A DNA stretch of 64,000 nucleotides from Planctomycetia bacterium (GTDB lineage: Bacteria > Planctomycetota > Phycisphaerae > UBA1845 > UTPLA1), in contig CP054187.1 in the NCBI GenBank assembly GCA_015200345.1, positions 3,084,470 through 3,148,469 of the forward strand. The letters run 5' to 3'. A program made the translations under genes and the position numbers. Below, one piece after another: positions 49,244 to 57,760 of this stretch; the stretch's first letter is position 1, and the number at the start of each line of letters is the position of its first letter. The notes beneath the pieces are model-generated. The model was not told the DNA's origin, did not search any database, and saw only the letters and a list, made by a program, of their open reading frames with translations.

Positions 49244-50113
49244 TCATCCGCCGGCTCGGGGCTTTCCACGGCCGCCCTGTTGAGTGGGCGGCGGGGCGGT
49301 CCGCGTCTGCGCGGCTTGCGGAGCCGTGCGCGGTCCGGGTCGGCGCAGGTTCACGATCATGCCCTCGGCGGAACGGTTGAAAATGATCGTGGCGTCGACG
49401 GACTGCTCGGGTTCGAAATCGGCGATATCCAATGCTTCGTCGTTCGGGTTGGTAAACGACGTGACCTCCGGGATGGTGCGCAACTTGAGCTTGCGCATCG
49501 CCGGGGGTTTGTCGTTTTGGGAGGCGGAGTTGTCCGTGCCGGGCCAGTCGCCGGATTTGGGTTTGGCCTTGAGGACGATGAGGTCATCGGCGATGGATTC
49601 AATGCTGCCCTCGACGTCGATGGCGTCGAACTTGAGCGTTCTCAATTCGCGTTTGGCTGATTTATCCTTGCCGTCGCGGTTGACGCCCCATTCGACGGAG
49701 CAGTACAACCCCTTGCGGAACAAATCCTGGGCCTCCTCGACGCTCAACTCGCGATTGGCCAGCGAGAGTTTCACATCCTCCACGCGGTGGACGGCGAGCT
49801 TCAGCGTGCGCCCATTTTTTTCGATCGGCTTGATTTTCAGGTAGCCCACCAGTTCCTCGTTGCCCGACTTGGCGGGTGTGAAACCAAGGATGAATCCGGG
49901 AAGCGAGCCTTCCAGCTCGGCACTGGCCGGCGGTGTGTTGGGCTGCGGCGCGCGCGGACCGGTCGGCCTGGCGCCTCGTGCACCGCCGCCCCCGCCACGA
50001 CGACCGGCGCCGGGCTGCCCGAAGGCGTCAGCGCTGACCACAAGCGCGCAACCGAGGGCGACCAGCGCGGCGAAGCGGGAGAAACCGAACCATTTGTGTG
50101 CGAACGAAAGCAT
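49244..50113 (-). CDS. Hypothetical exported protein
   Basis: A 289-residue exported protein. The ATG at 50113 follows GGAGTG and begins a signal peptide ending near SADAFG (about residue 32). A Gly/Arg/Pro-rich linker follows (about 35-65), then a domain of about 190 residues with VGYLKIKPIEKNGRTLKLAV, FKKGLYC-like helices and DATIIFNRSAEGMIVNLR, and a Pro/Thr/Gln/Gly-rich tail. I do not recognise the domain. The low-complexity ends suggest a surface or matrix role. It has a probable sigma70 promoter about 105-135 nt upstream. Confidence 0.7.
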   Translation of the reverse strand: MLSFAHKWFGFSRFAALVALGCALVVSADAFGQPGAGRRGGGGGARGARPTGPRAPQPNTPPASAELEGSLPGFILGFTPAKSGNEELVGYLKIKPIEKNGRTLKLAVHRVEDVKLSLANRELSVEEAQDLFRKGLYCSVEWGVNRDGKDKSAKRELRTLKFDAIDVEGSIESIADDLIVLKAKPKSGDWPGTDNSASQNDKPPAMRKLKLRTIPEVTSFTNPNDEALDIADFEPEQSVDATIIFNRSAEGMIVNLRRPGPRTAPQAAQTRTAPPPTQQGGRGKPRAGG

Positions 50114-50594
50114 GCGATGCACTCCAGTTTCGCGGGCATGGGCGTGGGCCGGACCCGGAAGGGACCGACAACGGCGGCTTGCGCTGCGGAGCGAAGCTGG
50201 GTCGCTCCTGTACACTGGATTGTATATGGGGATGGTCGGATAGTTCAAATGCCCGGAAAAACGGTAACGGTCATGGCTTGGTGCGGCACGGGCTGAACGC
50301 CTGTGCCTGTCAAAGCGAAGCGCCGGTGAATGGAAATGGCAAACTTCGCCCGAATTCCCCATTGTGTTCGACTGGGTCGTACGGTGGTTTTCCGCTGTGG
50401 CGTGCGAACGGACCCACCCGGGAGTTGCCGGCGCGGAAATCCCGCGGAATTCCGGCTTCGGAGGGGTTGGGCTTCCGCGGGCGCCGCCGACCGGTGCGGC
50501 GTGACGATGCCTTCAAACGCCGATACACTCATTGATGCTGGTTATGCGAAATGCATCCAATGCGGCACGATACGCTTGGCAAGGATTGCCCTGA
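50114..50594. other. Intergenic region between divergent genes
   Basis: 481 bp without a recognised gene; it holds the minus-strand promoter at 50219-50248. A plus-strand reading frame from about 50330 overlaps the hydrolase gene in another phase and has no recognisable product, so it is not called. No strong RNA structure is seen. Confidence 0.4.
50219..50248 (-). promoter_or_regulatory. Sigma70-type promoter of the exported protein gene
   Basis: On the minus strand TTGAAC and TACAAT are separated by 18 nt. Transcription would begin near 50212, leaving a leader of about 100 nt. Confidence 0.45.
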
Positions 50595-51704
50595 ATGCGG
50601 ACGGAACGACGGCTGACGGTTGCGCTGCTGGCCTGGATGTGTCTGGTGACGCTGGCGCCGCGCACCTGCGCGTGGCAATCGCTGGTCCAGGACGGTCGAA
50701 GCAGCCCGGCGGCGACCGTACCGACGGCACTGCCGCGAGGATTTTTCCAGCATACGCTCGAGCTTCCGGAAGACGGCTCGCGCAAATACGCCGTCTACGT
50801 TCCCCCGCAATACTTCACCGAAGCGGATCACAAATGGCCGCTGCTCGTCGTGCTGCACGGCAGCGGAGAGATCGGCACCGATGGCGTTGCGCCGACGCAG
50901 GTGGGGATGGGGCCGTACATCGCGGGCCGGCCCAAGCGGTTCCCGTTCATCGCGGTCTTTCCGCAGGCGCATGCGATGTGGTACCGGGGGGTGGAAGAAA
51001 TCGCCGTTTATCAGATTATTGAAGACGTTTGTAAAGAATACCGCGTCGACCGTGACCGCATCTATCTGACGGGCTTCTCGATGGGCGGGTTCGGGACGTG
51101 GGAGCTGGGCATCCGCCGGCCGGACCTGTTCGCGGCGCTGGTGCCGATCTGCGGCGCGGCGCCGATGGACTACGTGGGCAATCTGGTGAACCTGCCGGTG
51201 TGGGTGTTTCACGGGGCGAAGGATGCCAATGTGAAGGTGGAAGGGTCCCGCGACGCGGTGGCGCGGCTCAAATCGCTGGGCGGATCGCCCCTTTACACCG
51301 AGTTCCCGCAGATCGGGCACAATTCGTGGGACACGGCCTATCACACGCCGGCGCTGTACAAATGGCTCCTCGCGCAGCGCCGCGTGGCGCATCCAAAGAC
51401 AATTGACTACACTTTCCCGGGCGGCGCCATCCAGGTCTGGTGGCTGGCGATGGAGAGCGAACCGAATCGCAAGGCGCCGGCGCACATTCGAGCGACGATC
51501 AGCAACGACGGCGAGGTGATCGTCGAGAGCGAAGGCGTTGCCAGTTTCGCGATTCTGTCCAAATCCGAGCCGATCAGGGTCGGGCAGGACGTGCTGGTGA
51601 AATGGAACGGCGCAGTTGTTTACAAAGGTCGATATGAAGGGCCGGTGGTCGTGCGACCGAACCGCGACGCGGCCCCCGCCGGGCCAGCGACGTCCACCCC
51701 TTGA
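50595..51704 (+). CDS. Exported alpha/beta hydrolase (esterase/PHB-depolymerase-like)
   Basis: A 369-residue exported hydrolase. A signal peptide ends near residue 27. The alpha/beta-hydrolase core contains LLVVLHGSGEIG (oxyanion hole), the nucleophile S162 in GFSMGGFGTWE, a probable acid D210 in HGAKD, and H242 in QIGHNSWD. The layout resembles carbohydrate/feruloyl esterases or prolyl-oligopeptidase-type peptidases of the LpqC/PHB depolymerase group, frequent in polysaccharide-degrading planctomycetes. The last 100 residues form a beta domain, perhaps an accessory or binding module. The substrate cannot be assigned. Confidence 0.85.
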   Translation: MRTERRLTVALLAWMCLVTLAPRTCAWQSLVQDGRSSPAATVPTALPRGFFQHTLELPEDGSRKYAVYVPPQYFTEADHKWPLLVVLHGSGEIGTDGVAPTQVGMGPYIAGRPKRFPFIAVFPQAHAMWYRGVEEIAVYQIIEDVCKEYRVDRDRIYLTGFSMGGFGTWELGIRRPDLFAALVPICGAAPMDYVGNLVNLPVWVFHGAKDANVKVEGSRDAVARLKSLGGSPLYTEFPQIGHNSWDTAYHTPALYKWLLAQRRVAHPKTIDYTFPGGAIQVWWLAMESEPNRKAPAHIRATISNDGEVIVESEGVASFAILSKSEPIRVGQDVLVKWNGAVVYKGRYEGPVVVRPNRDAAPAGPATSTP

Positions 51705-51746
51705 CTGCGCCGGATTGCACGCTTGCCCGGCCGGCCCCCACGGGCG

Positions 51747-52193
51747 TTATCCATACCACGATTCGACGGCCGACGCGACGCGATCGCATAAACTGGGATC
51801 GTCCAGCAGGAATTCCGCGCCGACATAGAATCCCTGTGCCCGAATCTCGGTATGGCGGACGATCGCCGGCACGCGCGCCGCGTGCGGATCGGCCCAGAAG
51901 AGCTTGACCGCCAGCAGCGAGCCGACCGGAAAGGCCGTCTCGGCGAGGAAGCCGATGCCCGTTGCGGAAACGTTGTCGAGCGTGACGCGATGGTCGTCGA
52001 CGCTTTGCGCGTCGAGGTTCGCGACAAAGATCGGCACCGAGCGGTGGAAACGCACGGCTTGGCGTCGCTCGCGGTAGAGCACCGGCTTGCCCGGCCGCGT
52101 GTTCTCCAGGAAGCGGCGAATCTCACGCTCAAAGACGTATGTCGTGTTGATCGGGTGGGCCGTGGACGAAGGCACGGCAACGGGTTGGTTCAT
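51747..52193 (-). CDS. PilZ domain protein
   Basis: A 148-residue PilZ protein. The ATG at 52193 follows AGGAG at 8 nt. The c-di-GMP-binding arginines are in YRERRQAVRFHRSVPIF (about residues 40-56; RRQAVR fits RxxxR) and the D/N-x-S-x2-G motif is in LDNVSATGIGF (about 71-81). A probable c-di-GMP receptor. It is the last resident gene before tRNA-Arg and the integrated element. Confidence 0.82.
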   Translation of the reverse strand: MNQPVAVPSSTAHPINTTYVFEREIRRFLENTRPGKPVLYRERRQAVRFHRSVPIFVANLDAQSVDDHRVTLDNVSATGIGFLAETAFPVGSLLAVKLFWADPHAARVPAIVRHTEIRAQGFYVGAEFLLDDPSLCDRVASAVESWYG

Positions 52194-52429
52194 CGGGATG
52201 GCTCCTGTCGTGGCATGGTTGCCTTGCGCGGGGCGTCGACCGCGCGGCAAAGTCCGTATTGGCTGGTTGATTTTGCGTTCGCGGACAAAGCGTACAATTC
52301 AGGAACGAATCAGGGCGTGTCTGAATTAACGCAGGGCCGTGGCGAAAACCGCATGGGACTGGGTTTCCGGACGGTCGCTGGCTGGAATCGACCTGCACCG
52401 GATAAAATGTGCGGCGGACAGACAATCGT

Positions 52430-52503
52430 GCGCCCGTAGCTCAGCAGGATAGAGCAGCGGTTTCCTAAACCGCAGGTCGGAGGTTCGAATCCTCTCGGGC
52501 GCG
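52430..52503 (+). tRNA. tRNA-Arg (anticodon CCT), integration site of the element
   Basis: A 74-nt cloverleaf: acceptor stem GCGCCCG/CGGGCGC, D-arm GCTCAGCAGGATAGAGC, anticodon stem GCGGT/ACCGC around loop TTCCTAA (anticodon CCT, reads AGG), T-arm GGAGGTTCGAATCCTC and discriminator G. No CCA is encoded. An integrase gene begins 119 nt after its 3' end, the standard sign of site-specific integration into a tRNA gene; the tRNA is intact, so the element restores its 3' end. Confidence 0.95.
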
Positions 52504-52621
52504 TTTAAACTAAACCTCGCCGACCCCAAGAGTTGTGGGGACCTGCCGACGGTCGGCAGCGCGGCTCAAGACGCAAATTCGCGCGGTGTTACACCGCGCA
52601 AGCGTTAAGGAGCCACGCATC

Positions 52622-53980
52622 ATGCCGAAATCTCGCTTATCAACAGCTAAGACCCCCTCGTACCGTCACCGCCCCGGCTACGACCAAGCCCTTGTCACGT
52701 TGACGGATGCCGTGACGCGCCGGCGTCGTGATTACTGGCTCGGCGAGGCCGGCACGCGCGAAAGCCGCGAACTGTACCATCGCGTCATCGCGGCATGGGA
52801 GGCAAACGACCGCCGCCTGCCGCGGCACCCGCGCGATGAAGGCACCGAGCGCGCCCAGGATGGCCCCGTCATCATCGAGGTTATCCGCGACTTCCTGAAA
52901 TGGGCCAGAGTATCGGTCGACACTGGCGAGCTGCGTTCCTATGTGATCGTGCTGGCCCTGCTTCGCCGATATGCAGGCCGCATGCCCGCCAGCCAATTCG
53001 GGCCAAAGATGATGCGGCTCATTCGAGATGAGATGATTCGCGGCGACGCGATCAGCGATCCGCCGCGACGTTCCTGGTCGCGCAAGTACATCAACGCCCA
53101 GGTCCAACGCCTCCGCCGCGTCTTCAAGTGGGCGGCCGCGCATGAGCTGGCACCCGTGACGGTCTATCAGTCATTGAGCACGCTCGAGCCCCTGCGGCGC
53201 GGGCGGTCCGCCGCGCGAGAGACCGACAAGGTCGGCCCTGTCTCGCAACAGTTGCTCGACGCCACGACGAAGTTTCTTAGCCCGACGCTACAAGTACTGG
53301 TCGAACTGCAATTGCGAACCGGCGCCCGAGCCGGCGAGTTGCTCATGCTCCGCCCGATGGACCTTGTTGAAGATGCCAAATTATGCATCTGGGTATTCCG
53401 TCCCTGCTCCCACAAGACTTCGTACCGGGGCATGAATCGCGCCATTTACATCGGACCAAAGGCGCAAGGCCTGCTCGCGCCGCTGCTTGAGAGTTGCGCC
53501 CAAGATGAGTACGTCTTTGATCCGCGCAAGTCCGAGGCGGCCAGACTCTACCAGCGGCACGCAGCGCGGAAGACGCCCTTGTCTTGTGGAAACCGCCCCG
53601 GTTCAAACCGCAAAGACGCTCCATCTCGAACACCGGGCGGCCGGTATTCGACGGCGGCATACTGCCGGGCGGTTCACCGTGCCTGCGAAGCTGCCTTCCC
53701 ACCGCCTCCGCCGCTTGGTCAACAGCCGGGCGAAACACGGGCCGACTGGCGGCAACGAATCAAACGCGAGCAGATGCAAGACGAGCTGCGACAGTGGCGA
53801 CGCGCGCACAGTTGGCACCCGCACCAGCTCCGCCACAACGCCGCCACGAACCTGCGCCGCGAGTTCGGCCTGGAGGCCGCCCAGCTCGCCCTGGGCCACG
53901 CCAGCGCCCAGATCACCGACGCGGTGTATGCGGAACGCGACCACGCCAAGGTCGTGGATATCATGCGGAAGATCGGATAG
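52622..53980 (+). CDS. Tyrosine recombinase / integrase
   Basis: A 452-residue phage-type integrase. The catalytic set is visible: R236 in RTGARAGELL, H401 and R404 in HPHQLRHNAATN, H426 in LGHASAQ, and the nucleophile Y436 in AVYAERD; K265 (SHKTSY) is a candidate lysine. The N-terminal part includes a core-binding helical domain (about 80-185). Compared with typical integrases there is a long insert between residues about 300 and 390, rich in Arg and Pro. It starts at an ATG after AAGGAG and reads away from tRNA-Arg. It would carry out integration and, with a directionality factor, excision. Confidence 0.92.
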   Translation: MPKSRLSTAKTPSYRHRPGYDQALVTLTDAVTRRRRDYWLGEAGTRESRELYHRVIAAWEANDRRLPRHPRDEGTERAQDGPVIIEVIRDFLKWARVSVDTGELRSYVIVLALLRRYAGRMPASQFGPKMMRLIRDEMIRGDAISDPPRRSWSRKYINAQVQRLRRVFKWAAAHELAPVTVYQSLSTLEPLRRGRSAARETDKVGPVSQQLLDATTKFLSPTLQVLVELQLRTGARAGELLMLRPMDLVEDAKLCIWVFRPCSHKTSYRGMNRAIYIGPKAQGLLAPLLESCAQDEYVFDPRKSEAARLYQRHAARKTPLSCGNRPGSNRKDAPSRTPGGRYSTAAYCRAVHRACEAAFPPPPPLGQQPGETRADWRQRIKREQMQDELRQWRRAHSWHPHQLRHNAATNLRREFGLEAAQLALGHASAQITDAVYAERDHAKVVDIMRKIG

Positions 53981-54014
53981 CCTTCCGAGCGTTTACGTGC
54001 TACGGAGTTGGCTC

Positions 54015-54590
54015 GTGGTGCTCAAGGAACTCGTCGACGCCTCGCTGGGGTGCTTTCACTTTGGAGCGTACCATGCATCATTCCTGCTTGCCCTTTGCGC
54101 GACCGACGCCACGGCTAAGAAGCGCTTCCCGAATGAGTGCTCGGTGGGTCGCCGATTTAAGGATTTCGTTCAAGCGCACATGCCGCAGCTCTTTGGAGCG
54201 CAGAACTTCTGGGTTGCCGTCGACATGCCGGAGGATCGATCCGCATTCCCACTCGACGCAAACGGAGTGCACAATCTTCCACAGGTTGGTGATGATTTCA
54301 ACCGCGATAAAGGGAAGCCTCGTTTGGTGCTCATGCAAGGCGTGCTCTACCACGCATTTCGTTGCGCCCTTAGCCATGAAGCAGATCTGCCCGATGTCGA
54401 GCTGCTTCCACCAACGCCAAATGGGGCTGTGGCCGTGAAGGTAGACACCAAGGTTCGAATCTCTGCTGACATCATAGGTCGTCTCCTCTTCGCGGTGGTA
54501 CATGCTCAGGAGAATCAGGGTCTCTTTGGGACGCAGGAAGGCGCAATTCAGGCAGCCGCTACTCCGAAAGGTGCCGCGAGTCTGCCATAG
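54015..54590 (+). CDS. Hypothetical cargo protein
   Basis: A 191-residue protein from tandem GTG codons at 54015/54018, after CGGAG. Its codons are less G+C-rich than those of the flanking recombination genes, and it is followed by a strong terminator, so it forms its own small unit between the integrase and the rest of the element. The sequence (LVDASLGCFHFGAYHASFLLALCATDATAKKRF at the start is split here by a helix boundary) is soluble and mixed alpha/beta; no family is recognised. Position and composition suggest a moron-type accessory gene, possibly defence or host fitness related, without direct evidence. Confidence 0.6.
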   Translation: MVLKELVDASLGCFHFGAYHASFLLALCATDATAKKRFPNECSVGRRFKDFVQAHMPQLFGAQNFWVAVDMPEDRSAFPLDANGVHNLPQVGDDFNRDKGKPRLVLMQGVLYHAFRCALSHEADLPDVELLPPTPNGAVAVKVDTKVRISADIIGRLLFAVVHAQENQGLFGTQEGAIQAAATPKGAASLP

Positions 54591-54625
54591 CTCACGCGGC
54601 TAGGGCGGCAGTGCAACTGGCATAT

Positions 54626-54657
54626 CCGAGTTACCGAAGCCGGTAACTCGGTTTTTT
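54626..54657 (+). terminator. Rho-independent terminator with GAGTTACC stem
   Basis: CCGAGTTACC pairs perfectly with GGTAACTCGG across GAAGCC, followed by six T. The stem contains the octamer GAGTTACC that recurs in the operator-like array about 90 bp downstream. Confidence 0.88.
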
Positions 54658-54731
54658 CTTTGAATTTCTTTCGATGCAGCAACTTCCATCAAGCCCGGCG
54701 TTTGTGCGCTGTCGGCCCACGCCCGCCGCCT

Positions 54732-54755
54732 GGTAACTCGAGTTACCGAGTTACC
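54732..54755. promoter_or_regulatory. GAGTTACC operator-like array before the DUF1580-like gene
   Basis: GGTAACTC, GAGTTACC and GAGTTACC follow one another without spacing: an inverted pair forming a perfect 16-bp palindrome and a third direct copy. It lies 65 bp before the DUF1580-like gene, where a regulator of the element's main operon would be expected. Confidence 0.65.
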
Positions 54756-54819
54756 GCCCGGATTCGTGTTGTAAATCACCTGCATGGAACGAAGCACCGG
54801 CAATGGCCGGGAGGTTCAC

Positions 54820-55206
54820 ATGCAGGAACACGCAGCCGCGACAAGTGAATACATCACGCTGACCGAGGCGGCCAAGATTGCTCCGGGGCGGCCGTCAACC
54901 AACTGCGTCTGGCGGTGGTGCCGGCGGGGTGTTCTCGCCCGCGGCGGCGAGCGCGTCCGACTCCAGCACGCCCGCGTCGGCGGCATGATCTACACGACGG
55001 CCGCCTGGCTGGGGGAGTTCGGCCGAAAGCTCGCCGAGGCCGACGAGAAGTATTTCGATCTTTGTGAAGCCGCCACACAGGCCGCGCGGGCTTCGGATGC
55101 CTCGGTCGCCCGTCGCCGGCGGCGCGCTGCCCTACCACATGCTCAGGATCAACGACGGCGCGACTTGGATGCGCTCGACCGCGAGCTGGCTGCGGAGGGG
55201 CTGTGA
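54820..55206 (+). CDS. DUF1580-like DNA-binding protein
   Basis: A 128-residue protein. GGGAGG lies 6 nt before the ATG at 54820. The core LTEAAKIAPGRPSTNCVWRW followed by RRGVLARGGERVRLQ and RVGGMIYTTAAWLGEFG matches the DUF1580 pattern common in planctomycete mobile elements and reads as a MerR/excisionase-like winged helix-turn-helix. The C-terminal third is basic (RRRRRAALPHAQDQRRR). It is the first gene of the element's long operon, directly behind the GAGTTACC array, and could be a repressor or recombination directionality factor. Confidence 0.7.
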   Translation: MQEHAAATSEYITLTEAAKIAPGRPSTNCVWRWCRRGVLARGGERVRLQHARVGGMIYTTAAWLGEFGRKLAEADEKYFDLCEAATQAARASDASVARRRRRAALPHAQDQRRRDLDALDRELAAEGL

Positions 55207-55493
55207 TGCGCTACTCGGACGACACCGAACTACGAGACATCCGTCTGCAAATTATGCACACGGGCATCATGAGCGATTACCAGTTGCACGTCGGCGAATG
55301 GGACGAGCGATTTCGGATCGAGACGACGCGGGCGCTGACGGATGGCGTGGCCGTGCGGTCGAGGGGCGATCAGCAGGACTTGTTCAATAGGGGAACTCGC
55401 AGCCGCAACGGGCGCCACAGGTCCCGCGCGGCCGGCAAACGTGACGGCGGTCCCGTGAAGGCTCAACCCAGCGAGCGGAAGGTGCAACGATGA
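55206..55493 (+). CDS. Hypothetical small protein
   Basis: A 95-residue protein whose ATG overlaps the preceding stop (TGATG) and whose own stop overlaps the next start, so it is part of a translationally coupled chain. The first 60 residues (RYSDDTELRDIRLQIMHTGI, VGEWDERFRIETTRALTDG) look folded; the rest is basic and low-complexity. I recognise no family. Confidence 0.6.
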   Translation: MRYSDDTELRDIRLQIMHTGIMSDYQLHVGEWDERFRIETTRALTDGVAVRSRGDQQDLFNRGTRSRNGRHRSRAAGKRDGGPVKAQPSERKVQR

Positions 55494-56305
55494 ATGACCA
55501 CGACTTCGACCTGCGATTCCTGATCCGCGAGCCGGCGGAGGTGTATCACGCCCGCAGCAAAGACCACGTGACGGCCCATGCGCTCAGCGACTTTCGGCGC
55601 TGCCCGGTGCTGTATCGCAGGAAGGAACTGGGCCTGGTGCCGCAGCGCGACAGCCAAGCGTTTCTCGTCGGCCGGGCGGCGCACACGCTCATTCTCGAAG
55701 GGCGGCAGCGTTACGAGCGCGAGTACGCGGTCGGCGGGCCGATCAACCCTCGCACCGGCCAGCCGTTCGGCCCGCAGACTAAGGCCTTCGCCGAGTGGGC
55801 CGAGCGGCAGAGCCGGCCGGTGCTTGGCGACGCGCAGGCGGCGATGGTCGAGCAGATGGCGTCGGTGGTGGGCGAGCACCTGTTCGCCCGCGAACTGTTC
55901 CGCTGCGGTGTGGCCGAGGGCGTGGTGCGCTGCGAGTACGCCGGACAACGCTGCCAGGCGCGAATCGACTGGATCAATCCCATCGAAGGCCGCGGCCTCG
56001 TCGATCTCAAGACCGCCGACGAACTGGACTCGTTCGAGCCGGCCATGCGGGCCTTCGGCTACCTGCACCAGGTCGCGTTCTATCGCGCGGTCGTCGCCAT
56101 CGCCTCGGGCCGCGTCCTACCCGTCCACATTGTCGCCGTCGAGAAGCGCGAACCGTTTCGCTGCGGCGTGTGGCAGATCGCGCCGGCGGTGCTCGACCAG
56201 GCGCAGCGCGACAACGAGGAGGCGATGGCCGATCTGCGGCGCTGCCGCGAGACCGGCAACTGGTTCACGAGATTCGAATCGCTGCGGCTGGTCGATCGGC
56301 TGTGA
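55490..56305 (+). CDS. PD-(D/E)XK exonuclease (RecE/DUF3799-like)
   Basis: A 271-residue nuclease. The opening ALSDFRRCPVLYRRKELG is the helix found in phage exonucleases of the RecE C-terminal/DUF3799 type. The catalytic core is D160 in ARIDW, D172-x-K174 in LVDLKTAD, and Q194-x3-Y198 in YLHQVAFYR. Such enzymes chew 5' strands to give 3' overhangs for annealing. It overlaps the preceding gene as ATGA and precedes the Sak4-like and DUF669 genes, making a phage recombination module. Confidence 0.85.
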   Translation: MNDHDFDLRFLIREPAEVYHARSKDHVTAHALSDFRRCPVLYRRKELGLVPQRDSQAFLVGRAAHTLILEGRQRYEREYAVGGPINPRTGQPFGPQTKAFAEWAERQSRPVLGDAQAAMVEQMASVVGEHLFARELFRCGVAEGVVRCEYAGQRCQARIDWINPIEGRGLVDLKTADELDSFEPAMRAFGYLHQVAFYRAVVAIASGRVLPVHIVAVEKREPFRCGVWQIAPAVLDQAQRDNEEAMADLRRCRETGNWFTRFESLRLVDRL

Positions 56306-56358
56306 GGGCCGGGTCTGCTGCAGGCACAGGACAACCCACGCATCGTCAGGAGGTCACC

Positions 56359-57231
56359 ATGAAGTTGCTCGAACAGATTCAGCGCGGCGTGCAGCCGGCC
56401 CCGCGGCGGGTGCTGCTGTATGGAACTCACGGGGTTGGCAAATCGACATTCGGCTCAATGGCCGAGCGGCCGATCTTCATTCAGACCGAAGATGGCCTGG
56501 GGATGATCGACTGCGAGCGCTTCCCGCTGGCGACGCGCTACGGCGAGGTCATCGCCGCCCTGGCAGCCCTCTACACCGAGCCGCACGAGTACCGCAGCCT
56601 GGTGCTCGACAGCCTCGACTGGCTGGAGCGGCTGATCTGGCGGGAGGTCTGCGAGAAGCGCGGCGTCGAGAACATCGAAGACATCGGCTATGCCAAGGGC
56701 TACACCTTCGCCCTGACCCAGTGGCGCGAAGTGCTCGGCGGCCTCGATGCCCTGCGCAACGAGCGCGGCATGCAGATCATCCTGATCGCCCACGCCCAGA
56801 TCGAGAAGTTCGCCAACCCCGAGACCGACACCTACGACCGTTACAGCCCGCGGCTTCAGAAGCAGGCCTCGGCCTTGATCCAGGAATGGTGCGACGAGAT
56901 TCTCTTCGCCACCTACAAGGTTCACACCAAGACGATCAACGAGGGCTTCGACCGCAAGCGCGTCCAGGGCATCGGTACCGGCGAGCGGATTCTTCGCACC
57001 ACCGAGCGGCCGGCCCACGTGGCCAAGAACCGGCTGAACCTGCCCGAGGAACTCCCGCTCGACTATCGCATCTATGCCGCGACCGTGCGCGGCGAGAACC
57101 CGATGGCGACCCAGCCGCCGGCCGATTCGCCGCCGCAGGATGAGGCACCTGAACACCAGGGCAGCGCACCGGGCGCCAAGCCGCGCCGCGGGCGCCGGCC
57201 TTCCGAGACTGCGGAGCCGGCCGCGGGTTGA
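56359..57231 (+). CDS. Phage-type RecA-like ATPase (Sak4-like)
   Basis: A 290-residue ATPase with Walker A GTHGVGKST at residues 22-30, IFIQTEDGL next to it, a Walker B-like RSLVLDSLDW near residue 77, and a QIILIAHAQIEKF strand near 132. This is the pattern of AAA/RecA-like phage proteins including Sak4 single-strand annealing proteins. The last 40 residues are a Pro/Ala/Arg-rich tail. AGGAGG lies 5 nt before the ATG at 56359. Between an exonuclease and a DUF669 protein, it probably promotes strand annealing or exchange during element replication. Confidence 0.82.
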   Translation: MKLLEQIQRGVQPAPRRVLLYGTHGVGKSTFGSMAERPIFIQTEDGLGMIDCERFPLATRYGEVIAALAALYTEPHEYRSLVLDSLDWLERLIWREVCEKRGVENIEDIGYAKGYTFALTQWREVLGGLDALRNERGMQIILIAHAQIEKFANPETDTYDRYSPRLQKQASALIQEWCDEILFATYKVHTKTINEGFDRKRVQGIGTGERILRTTERPAHVAKNRLNLPEELPLDYRIYAATVRGENPMATQPPADSPPQDEAPEHQGSAPGAKPRRGRRPSETAEPAAG

Positions 57232-57284
57232 ACCGGGCCTCCGCTTGATGACTGACCCATTCACAATCAACAGGAGTAACGCAC

Positions 57285-57755
57285 ATGGCAAACCTTGGAA
57301 ACTTCAACGCAACCGACGTGGACCCGAACTTCTCCTTCGAGCCGGTGCCGCAGGGCAAGTACCTGGCGGTCATTACCGACAGCGAGATGAAGGAGACCAA
57401 GAACCGCGATGGCCGCTACCTCGAGCTGACCTTTCAGATCATCGAGGGTGATCACCGCGAGCGGATGCTCTGGTCGCGGCTGAATCTGGAAAACGCCAAC
57501 GCGACGGCGGTCAAGATCGCCCGGGCCGAGCTGTCGGCCATCTGCCGGTCCGTCGGCGTGCTGGCGCCCAAGGACTCGGTCGAGCTGCACAACGTCCCGC
57601 TGGTCATCACCGTCGGCCACAAGAAACGCGACGACAACGGCGAGCTGACCAACGTGATCAAGGGCTACGAGCGCAAGGGCGCGGCGAGCGCTGCCGCCCC
57701 GCGCCCGGCCGCTGCCGCCACCGCCGGCAACGGCAAGGCCCCGTGGCAGCGGTGA
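57285..57755 (+). CDS. DUF669 single-strand-binding-like protein
   Basis: A 156-residue DUF669 protein: NATDVDPNFSFEPVPQGKYL at the start, IIEGDHRERMLWSRLNLEN in the middle, and a VPLVITVGHKKRDDNGE strand pair, the layout of an OB-like single-stranded-DNA-binding companion in phage recombination modules. The C-terminal 25 residues are Ala/Pro-rich and end in a tail with GKAPWQR, which could act like the acidic tail of SSB proteins. GGAG lies in front of the ATG. It follows the Sak4-like gene and is followed by the RusA gene 5 nt later. Confidence 0.85.
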   Translation: MANLGNFNATDVDPNFSFEPVPQGKYLAVITDSEMKETKNRDGRYLELTFQIIEGDHRERMLWSRLNLENANATAVKIARAELSAICRSVGVLAPKDSVELHNVPLVITVGHKKRDDNGELTNVIKGYERKGAASAAAPRPAAAATAGNGKAPWQR

Positions 57756-57760
57756 GGCCG

